From positions 1 through 64,000 of the forward strand of contig DATLQW010000184.1 of NCBI GenBank assembly GCA_035535035.1: a stretch of 64,000 bases of DNA, in the 5' to 3' direction. The position numbers were made by a program, and so were the translations under genes. Under the pieces are notes generated by a model, which did not search any database, was not told the origin of the DNA, and saw only the letters and a program-made list of their open reading frames with translations. Of the stretch, positions 18,063 through 25,733 are shown piece by piece. How positions within the stretch are numbered: position 1 is the stretch's first letter; the number at the start of each line of letters is the position of its first letter. This stretch comes from JASHVB01 sp035535035. GTDB lineage: Bacteria; Pseudomonadota; Alphaproteobacteria; Acetobacterales; Acetobacteraceae.

Positions 18063-18844
18063 TACCGCGCCACCAGCGCCAGTACGTGGCAGGGGCTGCC
18101 GGTGCCGCCCGCGATCTTCAACGGCGCGGTGATCAGGATCGCGCCCTTGGGCGGCAGTTTATCGAGGTTCGTCAGGCTCGCAAGACCGAACTTGTTCGCG
18201 CCGTGCATGCCGGCATGGCACGGGAACGGCGGGTCGAAGCGGAACGCCTGGCCGGCGTCGGTGCCGACCGTTTCCGTTCCGAAGCCGATCACGTCACGCT
18301 GCCGCACCAGGAAGCTGACCGCTTCGGGCGAAGGACCTGGCGAGTGCGCGCCATTCTCATCGGCGTTCAAAAAGGTGGCGGTATCGGTGCGGCGGGACCA
18401 GCCGCTGCGCAGCAGTACCCAGCTTCCCGGCTCGATGCGGCCATGCCGCGCTTCCCAGTCGGCGATGCCGTTCGGTGTCAGCAGGAAATCGGCGTCGGCG
18501 TCGCATGCGGCGGTGCAGTCGATCACGTTCGCCGGGGCGACCAGGCGGCGCGACGGGATCTTGTCCAGCGTGTTGTCCGGCAGGTTCTTGCCGGTGATCC
18601 AATGCACCGGCGCGTCGAAATGCGTGCCGGTGTGCTCGCCCAGCGAGATGTTGTTCCACGCCCAGGCGGGGCCGCGGTCGTCGTAGTTTGAGATGCGTTC
18701 CATCCTGAAGGGCGCGGACTGGCCGAACGGCGGCGGCAGGCTGATGATCGGCGTCTCCGGTTCCAGCGGTTGCGCCAGATCGACCACTTCCACGGCACCG
18801 GATGCCAAAGCCGCGGCCAGCTCCGCCAAAATGTCCCGTCCCAT
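18062..18844 (-). CDS. Cyclase family protein (kynurenine formamidase / isatin hydrolase-like)
   Basis: A 260-residue cyclase-family hydrolase, probably Mn or Zn dependent. The signature HTGTHFDAPVHW is the conserved HxGTHxDxPxH metal site. It is the first gene of the seven-gene minus-strand operon. Isatin hydrolases and arylformamidases belong to this family. With iorAB and a Rieske oxygenase beside it, hydrolysis of an oxidised indole intermediate is a reasonable inference, but the sequence alone does not prove the substrate. Confidence 0.87.
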   Translation of the reverse strand: MGRDILAELAAALASGAVEVVDLAQPLEPETPIISLPPPFGQSAPFRMERISNYDDRGPAWAWNNISLGEHTGTHFDAPVHWITGKNLPDNTLDKIPSRRLVAPANVIDCTAACDADADFLLTPNGIADWEARHGRIEPGSWVLLRSGWSRRTDTATFLNADENGAHSPGPSPEAVSFLVRQRDVIGFGTETVGTDAGQAFRFDPPFPCHAGMHGANKFGLASLTNLDKLPPKGAILITAPLKIAGGTGSPCHVLALVAR

Positions 18845-18944
18845 CGCACCCTCCGTTGTCCGGCCTGGTGCGCAACTTAGACCGGGGTATCTTGCGTCTC
18901 AACTATGTTCTATCGCTGTGTCACTGAGCAGCGCAGGTCAACCG

Positions 18945-18972
18945 GTCATTGCGACGAGCGCCTCGCAATGAC
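18945..18972. repeat. Short GTCATTGCGA inverted repeat
   Basis: GTCATTGCGA and TCGCAATGAC flank an eight-base loop. This is the outer end of the larger inverted repeat at 3196-3295. Confidence 0.6.
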
Positions 18973-19039
18973 GGGCGGGCGCGCTTGACCGCGGCCTTGG
19001 CGGGGGCTTCGCTGCACGGGAAAGCGGGAGGACAAGGCC

Positions 19040-19753
19040 ATGGCGGCGAAGCAACCGGTGGCGATCGTGTTCGACACCTTCGGAACGGTGGTGGACTGGC
19101 GGGGCAGCCTGATCGCCGAGCTGACCGAATTCGGCCGGCAACGCGGCATCGCAGGCGATTGGACCGGCTTGGTGGATGCCTGGCGCGCCGCCTATCACCC
19201 GTCGATGGACCGGGTCCGCAAGGGCGAGCAACCCTGGACCACGCTCGATCGCCTGCATCGCGCGTCGCTCGACCAACTGGTGGTCCAGTTCGGCATTTCC
19301 GGCCTGACCGAGGCCGACCTGCAGCACATCAACCGCGGCTGGCACCGGCTAACGCCATGGCCGGATTCGGTGCCTGGCCTCACGCGGCTGAAGCGCCGCT
19401 ACATCATTGGTCCACTGTCGAACGGCAACGTGTCGCTGCTGACCAACATGGCGAAGCACGCGGGCCTTCCGTGGGACATGGTGTTCGGCTCCGACCTGTT
19501 CGGTCATTTCAAGCCCGATCCGGAGACCTATCTCGGCGTTGCCCGATTGCTCGATCTGGAGCCGGGCCAGGTAATGCTGGGGGCGGCACACAACGGCGAT
19601 CTGGCGAATGCGCGGAAATGCGGGTTGATGACCGGGTTCTTTCCGCGACCGACGGAATATGGACCGCACCAGAAACGGGATTATGCGGCGGAGCAGGAGT
19701 GGGATGTTGTGGCGACGGATATCGAGGACATGGCGGGGAAGCTTGGGTGCTGA
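19040..19753 (+). CDS. Haloacid dehalogenase type II (HAD superfamily)
   Basis: A 237-residue HAD hydrolase. Motif I is FDTFGTVVDW, with the nucleophile aspartate near residue 11. Motif II is PLSNGN, motif III is in HFKPDPETY, and motif IV is in GAAHNGDLANARKCG. Sequence type and length fit the L-2-haloacid dehalogenase branch, although the true substrate is uncertain. Start chosen at MAAKQPVA, preceded by GGGAGG. Confidence 0.87.
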   Translation: MAAKQPVAIVFDTFGTVVDWRGSLIAELTEFGRQRGIAGDWTGLVDAWRAAYHPSMDRVRKGEQPWTTLDRLHRASLDQLVVQFGISGLTEADLQHINRGWHRLTPWPDSVPGLTRLKRRYIIGPLSNGNVSLLTNMAKHAGLPWDMVFGSDLFGHFKPDPETYLGVARLLDLEPGQVMLGAAHNGDLANARKCGLMTGFFPRPTEYGPHQKRDYAAEQEWDVVATDIEDMAGKLGC

Positions 19754-19784
19754 CAGGCGCGACAGAGAACGCGGTGGGATTTCG

Positions 19785-19870
19785 CCACAAAGACACCGAG
19801 CCGCAAGGACCTTCCAAATGCGCCGCGCCGGCCTGACTTCCTTGTGTCTGTGTCGTGAAACCTGGTTGTG
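19785..19870. repeat. Imperfect inverted repeat around CACAAAGACAC
   Basis: TTTCGCCACAAAGACACCGA on the left and CCTTGTGTCTGTGTCGTGAAA-like sequence on the right form an imperfect inverted repeat. It fills most of the gap between the HAD and NTF2-like genes. Probably a dispersed intergenic element. Confidence 0.5.
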
Positions 19871-19886
19871 AACGGGAGGAAACACC

Positions 19887-20258
19887 ATGCCAACCGATTT
19901 GGTCGACATAGAGCATGTGCTGCAAACCTATTTCGACGGGCTGTACGAAGGCGATACCACTAAGCTGGGGCACGCGTTCCACGACGTGGCGCACCTGTTC
20001 AGCGTCGAGGACGGCAAGCTGGCGGACCTGCCGCGCGCGCAATGGATCGAGATGGTGCGCGGGCGCCAGTCGGCGCAGAGCCGCGACCTGGCGCGGCGCG
20101 ACTGGGTGGTGCAGATCGACCGCTCCGGCCCGACCACCGCGTTCGCCAAGGTGCAGTGCCAGATTCCGCCGCGCTATTTCACCGACTACCTCACGCTGGC
20201 GAAGCTGGCCGACGGCTGGAAGATCGTGTCGAAGACCTTCCATACCGAGACGCGGTGA
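19887..20258 (+). CDS. Nuclear transport factor 2-like (lumazine-binding type) protein
   Basis: A 123-residue protein with the NTF2-like cone fold of the putative lumazine-binding group. It opens with an alpha-helical DIEHVLQTYFDGLYEGD and ends in strands DWVVQIDRSGPTTAFAKVQC and FTDYLTLAKLADGWKIVSKTF. The family includes small hydrolases, isomerases and ligand-binding proteins; a catalytic role cannot be assigned. It precedes a GMC oxidoreductase in the same direction. Confidence 0.82.
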   Translation: MPTDLVDIEHVLQTYFDGLYEGDTTKLGHAFHDVAHLFSVEDGKLADLPRAQWIEMVRGRQSAQSRDLARRDWVVQIDRSGPTTAFAKVQCQIPPRYFTDYLTLAKLADGWKIVSKTFHTETR

Positions 20259-20285
20259 TCACCATGGCCGGCACAGCATTATTTC

Positions 20286-20378
20286 CCCTCCGCTTGAGGG
20301 AGCGGGTTGGGGAGACGGGTTCGTGCGATTCGTGCCGACCCCTCCCGCCAGCCCCCTCCCTCAAGGGGAGGGGGAGGA
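20286..20378. repeat. GC-rich palindromic repeat that supplies a Shine-Dalgarno
   Basis: CCCTCCGCTTGAGGGAG and CCCTCCCTCAAGGGGAGGGGG flank a spacer, as in the copy at 1-91. The right end, GGGGGAGG, lies three bases before the ATG of the GMC oxidoreductase, so the repeat has become its ribosome-binding site. Confidence 0.65.
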
Positions 20379-20379
20379 A

Positions 20380-22092
20380 ATGACAACGTACGACTACATC
20401 ATCGTCGGCGGAGGCTCCGCCGGATCGGTGCTCGCCAACCGGCTGTCGGCGCGCAGTGCCAACAAGGTGCTGCTGCTGGAAGCCGGGCAGGACACGCCGC
20501 ATGGCAAGGTGCCGAAGGAGATTCTCGATTCCTATCCCGGCACCGCCTATCTCGATCCGCGCTTCCACTGGACGGAACTGAAGGTCACCACCGAGGTCAT
20601 TCCGCACAACCGCCCCGACGCACCGCGTCCGCCGCAACGCAAATACGAGCAGGCGCGGGTGCTGGGAGGAGGGTCGTCGATCAACGGGCAACTGGCGAAC
20701 CGTGGCGCGCCGACCGACTACGACGAGTGGCACGCGCGCGGCGCGACCGGATGGAACTGGGACAGCGTGCTGCCGTTCTTCAAGAAGGTCGAGCGCGACA
20801 TGGATTTCGACGGCCCGTGGCACGGCAAGGAGGGCCGCATCCCGGTGCGCCGCATCTTCCCCGATCTGTGGCCGGAACATGCGAAGGCCGCGGGCGAGGC
20901 GTTCCGGCAGGCGGGCTACGAGTTCCTGACCGATCAGAATGCCGAGTTCCGCGACGGGTATTTCCCCATTACCATTTCCAACGTTTATGAGCGGCGGGTG
21001 TCGGCGGCGATCGGTTATCTCGATCCCGGCACGCGGATGCGCGAGAACCTGACGATCTCCACCGACACGCAGGCGCTTGGGCTGCTGTTCGAGGGCCAGC
21101 GCTGCACCGGCGTGCAGGCGCGGGCCGGCGGGCGGACAACAGAATTCCGCGGGAGGGAAATCATCTTGTCCAGCGGCGCGATCCATTCGCCGGCGCATCT
21201 GTTGCGCGCAGGGATCGGTCCGGCCGGCCCGTTGCGCGAGATGGGGATCGCGGTGCGCGCCAGCCTGCCCGGAGTCGGGCAGCGGCTGCAGGACCATCCG
21301 GCGGTCGCGGTGGCCGCGTTCATCAAGCCGCACGCGCGCATCATCCACGACTACACGCGGCGGCACATCTACACCGCGCTGCGCTACTCGTCCGGGCTGG
21401 ACGGCATCCCGCCCGGCGACATGTTCACCGTCGTCACCAACAAGACGTCCTGGCACGCGGTGGGAGAGCAGATCGGCTCGTTCATCATCACGGTGTACAA
21501 GACGTATTCGGAGACGGGGCAGGTGAGGCTCGCCTCGCCCGATCCGCGCGACGAACCGGTGGTGGAGTTCAACCTGCTGTCCGACCCGCGCGACCTGGAG
21601 CGGATGATGGACGGGGTGCGGCGGTTCGGCGCGCTGCACCTGACGCCGGAGATGCAGGCGGTGACCTCCGATCCGTTCCCCGCGAGTTATAGCGACAAGG
21701 TGCGCCAGGTCGGCCTGATCAACCGCAAGAACAAATTGCTCACCGACGCAATGGCGCGGTTGCTGGATGGTCCGGCGAGCCTGCGGACCTGGCTGATCCG
21801 CAAGCTGATCATGGAAGGGGTCACGCTGGAGGACCTGATGCGTGACGACGACCAGTTGGAGGCTTTCGTCCGCAAGGCGGCGGTCGGGGTCTGGCATGCC
21901 TCCTGCTCCTGCCGGATGGGCGCCGACGACGATCCGATGGCGGTGACCGACCCGGCCGGCCGGGTGCGCGGGATCGAGGGGCTGCGCGTGGCGGATGCCT
22001 CGATCTTTCCGGTGGTGCCGTGCGCCAACACCAATTTCCCGGTGCTGATGACGGCGGAGAAGGTGGCGGACGCCATCCTGGCGGGGGCATAG
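20380..22092 (+). CDS. GMC family oxidoreductase (choline dehydrogenase-like)
   Basis: A 570-residue glucose-methanol-choline flavoenzyme. FAD is bound by YIIVGGGSAGSVLANRLS at residues 5-22, with the downstream acidic segment LLLEAG. Further landmarks are ARVLGGGSSINGQ, ILSSGAIHSPAHLLRAGIGP, and the C-terminal active-site region WHASCSCRMG with ANTNFPVLMTAEKVAD. It oxidises an alcohol of unknown identity. The ATG at 20,380 is preceded by a repeat-derived GGGGAGG. Confidence 0.9.
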   Translation: MTTYDYIIVGGGSAGSVLANRLSARSANKVLLLEAGQDTPHGKVPKEILDSYPGTAYLDPRFHWTELKVTTEVIPHNRPDAPRPPQRKYEQARVLGGGSSINGQLANRGAPTDYDEWHARGATGWNWDSVLPFFKKVERDMDFDGPWHGKEGRIPVRRIFPDLWPEHAKAAGEAFRQAGYEFLTDQNAEFRDGYFPITISNVYERRVSAAIGYLDPGTRMRENLTISTDTQALGLLFEGQRCTGVQARAGGRTTEFRGREIILSSGAIHSPAHLLRAGIGPAGPLREMGIAVRASLPGVGQRLQDHPAVAVAAFIKPHARIIHDYTRRHIYTALRYSSGLDGIPPGDMFTVVTNKTSWHAVGEQIGSFIITVYKTYSETGQVRLASPDPRDEPVVEFNLLSDPRDLERMMDGVRRFGALHLTPEMQAVTSDPFPASYSDKVRQVGLINRKNKLLTDAMARLLDGPASLRTWLIRKLIMEGVTLEDLMRDDDQLEAFVRKAAVGVWHASCSCRMGADDDPMAVTDPAGRVRGIEGLRVADASIFPVVPCANTNFPVLMTAEKVADAILAGA

Positions 22093-22185
22093 GGCGGGGC
22101 CTGGTCCGCCGAGTTGCCAGTTGGGGCGGGGGTTGCTATAGCGCCGCCCCTGCCGGTGGCTGGCCGATGGATCGGGGCCGGCTGG

Positions 22186-22261
22186 GGGCGCATAGCTCAG
22201 TTGGTAGAGCGGCTGACTCTTAATCAGCGGGCCGTAGGTTCGAGTCCTACTGCGCCCACCA
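22186..22261 (+). tRNA. tRNA-Lys (anticodon CTT)
   Basis: A 76-base cloverleaf including CCA. The acceptor arms GGGCGCA (22,186-22,192) and TGCGCCC (22,251-22,257) pair. The D-arm GCTCAGTTGGTAGAGC, anticodon loop CTCTTAA with CTT at 22,219-22,221, and the T-arm TAGGTTCGAGTCCTA are all canonical. Its 3' part from 22,213 is the integration site of the downstream element; the tRNA itself is intact. Confidence 0.98.
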
Positions 22262-22265
22262 ACAG
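22213..22265 (+). repeat. attL: 53-bp direct repeat in tRNA-Lys
   Basis: The 53 bases from the anticodon stem through CCACCAACAG are identical to 37,473-37,525. The repeat starts in the anticodon stem-loop, the usual crossover region for tyrosine integrases that target tRNA genes. Confidence 0.96.
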
Positions 22266-22327
22266 CCCCTTGAAAAACCTAGCTTTTTCCTTCCGTCCCC
22301 GGAAATTCCCGAATATCCCCCCAATAA

Positions 22328-22515
22328 TGTCCGCGTGGTGTCCGCAGATCGGGCCGCGTTGTGGCCGCTTTGGCTAACGCATGGGCGGTAACACCGTCAG
22401 GGTGTGCCAGGACAGGGCTGGCGTGGCGTCGATGCCGCTTGGGGGCCATGGCAGCACCAGCGCGGCGGACGGGCGCGGCGCGCTGTGTCCGCACCCGTGT
22501 CCGCAACCGGGTCCG
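22328..22515. promoter_or_regulatory. Left-end TGTCCGC repeat cluster (possible integrase arm sites)
   Basis: TGTCCGC occurs at 22,328-22,334 and 22,339-22,345 (11-base period), then at 22,486-22,492 and 22,498-22,504, with a truncated copy GGTCCGC at 22,509-22,515. The same spaced pair recurs near the right end and before the small terminase gene. Confidence 0.5.
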
Positions 22516-22527
22516 CTCACAGCCCCG

Positions 22528-23294
22528 TCAGCCCGGCCTGCATACGGGGGGGCGGCCGGCGGCGGTGATCCGTAGCAGGTCCGGCGCCGGCATCGCGGCG
22601 TCATACTCGGCCAGCAGCCGGTCCGGCGCGGGGGTTCCATGCGGGCAGCAGGACATTGCGCTCACTTCGGCCCGTCCGGACGGCGGTATCGACGGTGAAC
22701 GCGGGGGGCAGAGTGGCCAACTTGGCCACTCTGGGTATGACCCCCGCAAGTGGCCAAGTTGGCCACTTGCCCTCTCACCTCCATGCTTCGTCCGGATGCA
22801 GCTCGCTTCGGCCGCCGCACTCCGCGGTGTCGGCGGTGAAGCGGTCAACCGAGGTCGCCAACTTGGCGACCTCGCTCCGCGACTTCCCGGCATTCGTGCC
22901 GCCAGTCGCTCCATGCTTCGTCCCCGGATGCAATGCTCGCTTCGGCCGGTGCGGGCGGCGGTGTCGGCGGTGAAGCGGGGGGCGGCGGTAGCTGATGCAG
23001 TCGCCAAGTTGGCGACTGCACTCCAGCGGACTTCCGCGCCTGCATGTCCCGCCTTCGTCTCCGGATGCATCGCTCGCTTCGGCCGGCGCGGGCGGCTGTG
23101 TCGGCGGTGAAAGCGGGCGCCAAGTTGGCGCTTGCTGACCCCTGCCGCGCCAAGCCACCAGCAACGTGCGCCTTCGTCTCCGGATGCAGCGCCTCGTAGG
23201 CCTCCTTCCTTCTCCGCGTGAACATCGCCCGTTCCGCCACGGTCCTACGCGAAACGCCGCTCGGCGACAAAACCGTGATCTGCTCTGTCGGCAA
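22528..23294 (-). pseudogene. Decayed ParB-like phage protein gene with tandem partial duplications
   Basis: Reading from 23,294 gives RTVAERAMFTRRRKEAYEAL, HPETK and FTADTAARAGRSER, characteristic of phage-encoded ParB-like proteins. The same HPETK ... VAxLAT ... FTADTAxxTGRSE block recurs about four to five times at intervals of about 122-134 bases. Each junction changes frame, so no full-length protein is possible. The upstream ParB nuclease domain and the downstream helical part are missing. The 3' end continues open to 22,528. Confidence 0.55.
22709..23136. repeat. Five 25-base palindromes with covarying arms
   Basis: Palindromes lie at 22,709-22,733, 22,746-22,770, 22,850-22,874, 22,996-23,020 and 23,112-23,136. 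All share the core CCAAnTTGG. Outer arm bases differ between copies but change together: CAGAGTGG, GCAAGTGG, CGAGGTCG and TGCAGTCG each have an exact complement on the other side. The first four have perfect 12-bp arms. The fifth has two positions that would be G-U pairs in RNA. Confidence 0.85.
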
Positions 23295-23369
23295 CCAGCG
23301 CCCCCGTCCAGATCGCCGATCGCCGCGCGCAGCGTCGCGTGATCGTGGGGAGCCGAGCCGTGTCCAGAC

Positions 23370-23708
23370 CTACGGGAAGGCGGTCACGAATTTCGGGGCA
23401 CCGCTGGGCAGGTCGATAACCCATACCGTCGTGATGCACGGGTTCCGGCCGTCCGGCGTCGAGAGAGTGCAGCGCACGCAGTATTTCGTGCCGTACGAGG
23501 TCGGCTGCACTCGCGCTACCTGGTTCGCCCGCGGGTGGCCTAACAGCGCATCCCGCATTTCGGTCCAGCGAAGCCTATCGAAGCCGAAGGCGTTGAAAAA
23601 CGCCGCTTTCCCGCCATTGCCGGGATGGGCAGGATCGAGCAGGTAGTCCCGCACCTTCGCTGCCGCCACCATCGCCGCGTAGGCATTGGGCAGCAACGCC
23701 CCGCTCAT
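23370..23708 (-). CDS. DUF6883-like small protein
   Basis: A 112-residue protein with the layout of DUF6883 proteins: a helical start, then RDYLLDPAHPGNGGKAAFFN, RWTEMRDALLGHP, SYGTKYCVRCTLSTPDGR and a TTVWVIDLPSGAPKFVTAFP end. It starts inside the stop codon of the DUF4926-like gene (ATGA), so the two are translationally coupled. The function of the family is not established. Domain naming is from memory of the consensus. Confidence 0.7.
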   Translation of the reverse strand: MSGALLPNAYAAMVAAAKVRDYLLDPAHPGNGGKAAFFNAFGFDRLRWTEMRDALLGHPRANQVARVQPTSYGTKYCVRCTLSTPDGRNPCITTVWVIDLPSGAPKFVTAFP

Positions 23709-23914
23709 TCAGCAACGGCCGCCGCTTCCACCGTCGCAACCGCATGGAATGGCGCCTGGAACTCCACCTCGTAGGCGCGCTCGGCCTGATAGACATGAAC
23801 CACCGTCCCTGTCGCGCCGCGCGGGAGCAACCGCCCATCCGCCTCCACGGGAGAGGCAAGCGAGATCAAGCTAAGTTCCGGGTGACGGGCACCGGGGGCG
23901 ACGGTTGTCTGCAT
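23705..23914 (-). CDS. DUF4926-like small protein
   Basis: A 69-residue protein from ATG 23,914, preceded by GGAG about ten bases upstream. The core PRGATGTVVHVYQAERAYEVEFQAP matches the DUF4926 pattern, an SH3-like barrel with GTVV..Y....EVEF. Coupled to the DUF6883-like gene downstream. An upstream start at 23,935 would add seven residues. Confidence 0.7.
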   Translation of the reverse strand: MQTTVAPGARHPELSLISLASPVEADGRLLPRGATGTVVHVYQAERAYEVEFQAPFHAVATVEAAAVAE

Positions 23915-23933
23915 GGGGCGCACTCCTAGGCAC

Positions 23934-23956
23934 AATATGGGACACTACCGCATATT
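23934..23956 (-). promoter_or_regulatory. Inverted repeat AATATG...CATATT before the DUF4926 gene
   Basis: AATATG at 23,934-23,939 and CATATT at 23,951-23,956 form an inverted repeat 20 bases upstream of the start codon. It is AT-rich in a GC-rich setting and could contain the -10 region or an operator. Confidence 0.35.
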
Positions 23957-24003
23957 AGTGAAGGAAACGCTACAGGTGCCCCGAGGGTAGGCTGGCGATA
24001 GTT

Positions 24004-24030
24004 CTGGACCGGACTACTCCTCCGGTCCAG
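24004..24030. other. 10-bp perfect hairpin, no T-run
   Basis: CTGGACCGGA and TCCGGTCCAG are perfect complements around a seven-base loop. It lies between the NYN gene stop and the DUF4926 gene. It may act as a processing or factor-dependent termination structure. The rest of 23,957-24,277 shows no gene. Confidence 0.4.
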
Positions 24031-24277
24031 ATCGGGACCATGCCCGGTCAGTCGCCGCGGTACTGCACGGCATTTCCTCCGCCACGGTGCGCAGCACTGC
24101 CCAGAACGCGGCGCCGGCCGGATCAGCGGCGGGTGCGGGGCCGGCGCTCAATCCAGCGGCCGGCGCTGCGCATCATGCGCGACGCGGCGAAGCTCGGCCG
24201 CCAGTTCTGGCTCCTATATATGGAACCGCTCCGGGTCGCGGCGACCGGGCGGGTCCAGCCGGCCCTGTCTCCCGCGA

Positions 24278-24937
24278 TCAGACCCAGCTCACCGGCTTGG
24301 CGATCGGTGTGCCGTCGGCCTGGATGATCGGATCGGGAAACTGGCATGCCGCTAGGTCGCTCACGCTGATGCGGCGGATGAAGCTCGCGGCCCGGCTCAA
24401 TTCGGGGTTGGGATTGGTAACCGGCGAGAGCAGACCGACCGGCTTGTGCAGGATTTGGGTGGCAATGCGGATCGGCTCCACCAGGTCGCTGTCGTTCGAG
24501 ATGACGGCGGCAACGTCGTAATTGCCTTGGAAGGCGTCGAGCAGCAGGTGGCAGGCCAGGTTCACGTCCGACCCCTTTTCCTCCACCTTCACGACCTTGA
24601 CCACATCCGGCCAGGGTTGAGGCAGGGTCAGGCGTGGGCGAAAGTCTGGCGGTTTGGCTAGCCCGGAGAATTTCTCGGACACGAGGAAGGTGCCCAGATG
24701 GATGCTGACTTCCGGCACGGTCCGGAGCGCATCGAGGTAAATCTGCTGGCGGGCGGGCGCTGTCGGATCGATCCGGCCGGAGACGTGCGCCGTGTAATAG
24801 CGGACGCCCGTAACGTGGTTGTCGGACTTCAGCAGTTTTTCGGCCAGGGTCTTGATGTTGAGCCATTTGAGCGCCGGCCTTTTATCAAGGAGGCGGTAGT
24901 ACAGATTGAAGCCATCAACATAGATAATGGTGCGCAT
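24278..24937 (-). CDS. NYN domain (PIN-like) nuclease
   Basis: A 219-residue protein starting MRTIIYVDGFNLYYRLLDKR, where VDGFN is the first acidic motif of NYN/LabA-type RNases. Later motifs are KVVKVEEKGSDVNLACHLLLDA (the K..D motif) and VAAVISNDSDLVEPI (the SxDxD motif). All the expected acidic residues are present, so it is probably an active RNase. Start taken at 24,937; an in-frame extension to 25,009 lacks similarity. Confidence 0.85.
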   Translation of the reverse strand: MRTIIYVDGFNLYYRLLDKRPALKWLNIKTLAEKLLKSDNHVTGVRYYTAHVSGRIDPTAPARQQIYLDALRTVPEVSIHLGTFLVSEKFSGLAKPPDFRPRLTLPQPWPDVVKVVKVEEKGSDVNLACHLLLDAFQGNYDVAAVISNDSDLVEPIRIATQILHKPVGLLSPVTNPNPELSRAASFIRRISVSDLAACQFPDPIIQADGTPIAKPVSWV

Positions 24938-25153
24938 GGGCAAGGAGATGGCCAGATAAAGCAAAGGCCGCCCGAGATCGCTCTCTTGCGGCCCTTGAGC
25001 CGACAGCACGCTGCCGGCGGGTGAACCGGCATTATGGGCACTTATCCCGGAAAATCAAGCAGATTGTCTTCGCGGCTTAGGAGTGTGCCGCCCGGGGGGG
25101 GGCCAGCCGGCGCCCCGACAACCGGGTGCCAACGTCCGGTGGCGCAGCGGCGC

Positions 25154-25351
25154 TCATGTCTCGATCTCCGCCACTGGCAGCCCGCCCGGGGCGGGGATGC
25201 AGCACCAGCAGCGCCAGCCCCGCGGGCGGTCGCGCTCGATCCACCACCAGCGGCCCCAGCATGTGGTACAGCGCTGCCCCGGTTCGGGGGCGGCCGTGTC
25301 CGCCCAGGCCGGCGGGCGGAAGCGGGGAGGCAGCGCCTCTGCCTCGATCAC
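25154..25351 (-). CDS. Small zinc-ribbon-like protein
   Basis: 65 residues from a GTG that overlaps the preceding stop (GTGA, 25,348-25,351). Cysteines are arranged as CTTCWGRWWW followed by GWRCWCCIP, a plausible four-cysteine zinc site. Small cysteine-rich proteins of this kind are common in late regions of alphaproteobacterial prophages. Function unknown. Confidence 0.6.
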   Translation of the reverse strand: MIEAEALPPRFRPPAWADTAAPEPGQRCTTCWGRWWWIERDRPRGWRCWCCIPAPGGLPVAEIET

Positions 25352-25581
25352 GCCTCTGCCGCCGCAGCCTCGGCCTCGGCCAGTCGCCGCAGGTGGCGCC
25401 GCGCGGCAACCCGGTAGCTCGGCCTTAGCATCGGGTCCTCTGCTATCTGGTGAAGCAGCCGCAGGGCAACGTCCGTCGTCGCCGGCACCGGGTCGGGCGG
25501 CGCTTCCGGCGCCGGTTCCGGCTGCCAACGATGGGCCGCCGCGAAGGCACTCGCGCGCGGGGGGGACGTGGCCTCGATCAT
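25348..25581 (-). CDS. Hypothetical protein, 77 residues
   Basis: Starts MIEATSPPRASAF at 25,581. A proline-rich segment is followed by an amphipathic helix (TTDVALRLLHQIAEDPML) and an arginine- and alanine-rich tail. Overlaps both neighbours by four bases, which fixes its start. No family recognised. Confidence 0.55.
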   Translation of the reverse strand: MIEATSPPRASAFAAAHRWQPEPAPEAPPDPVPATTDVALRLLHQIAEDPMLRPSYRVAARRHLRRLAEAEAAAAEA

Positions 25582-25733
25582 GTTCGCTCGCCAGCCGCCA
25601 GCCGCGGCGCCGCGGCCGCAGGACGGACGGGCGGCGCCGGCACCGGCTTCGGCGCCAGCTTGATCCGCCCCGCCTTGGCCTCGGCCAGCCAAGCCCGCCA
25701 TGCGCGACGGGAGGATTTGCTCGTTACGCTCAT
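25578..25733 (-). CDS. Hypothetical basic protein, 51 residues
   Basis: ATG 25,733 to TGA 25,578-25,580 reads MSVTSKSSRRAWRAWLAEAK and then a lysine- and proline-rich APKPVPAPPVRP region. It fills the gap between two neighbours with exact ATGA overlaps at both ends (25,730-25,733 and 25,578-25,581), strong evidence that it is translated. Basic N-terminal helix; function unknown. Confidence 0.6.
   Translation of the reverse strand: MSVTSKSSRRAWRAWLAEAKAGRIKLAPKPVPAPPVRPAAAAPRLAAGERT

Noticed and set aside
15780..18686. 968-codon plus-strand open frame opposite iorA and the cyclase gene
   Set aside because: No domain features; its length is explained by wobble-phase GC bias opposite strongly coding minus-strand genes.
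22709..23136. CRISPR array
   Set aside because: The repeated palindromes are unevenly spaced (37 to 146 bases) and vary in sequence, the intervals are themselves repeats, and no cas gene is present.
24123..24866. Minus-strand open frame overlapping the NYN gene
   Set aside because: It is a shifted-frame shadow; the NYN motifs are in the other frame.
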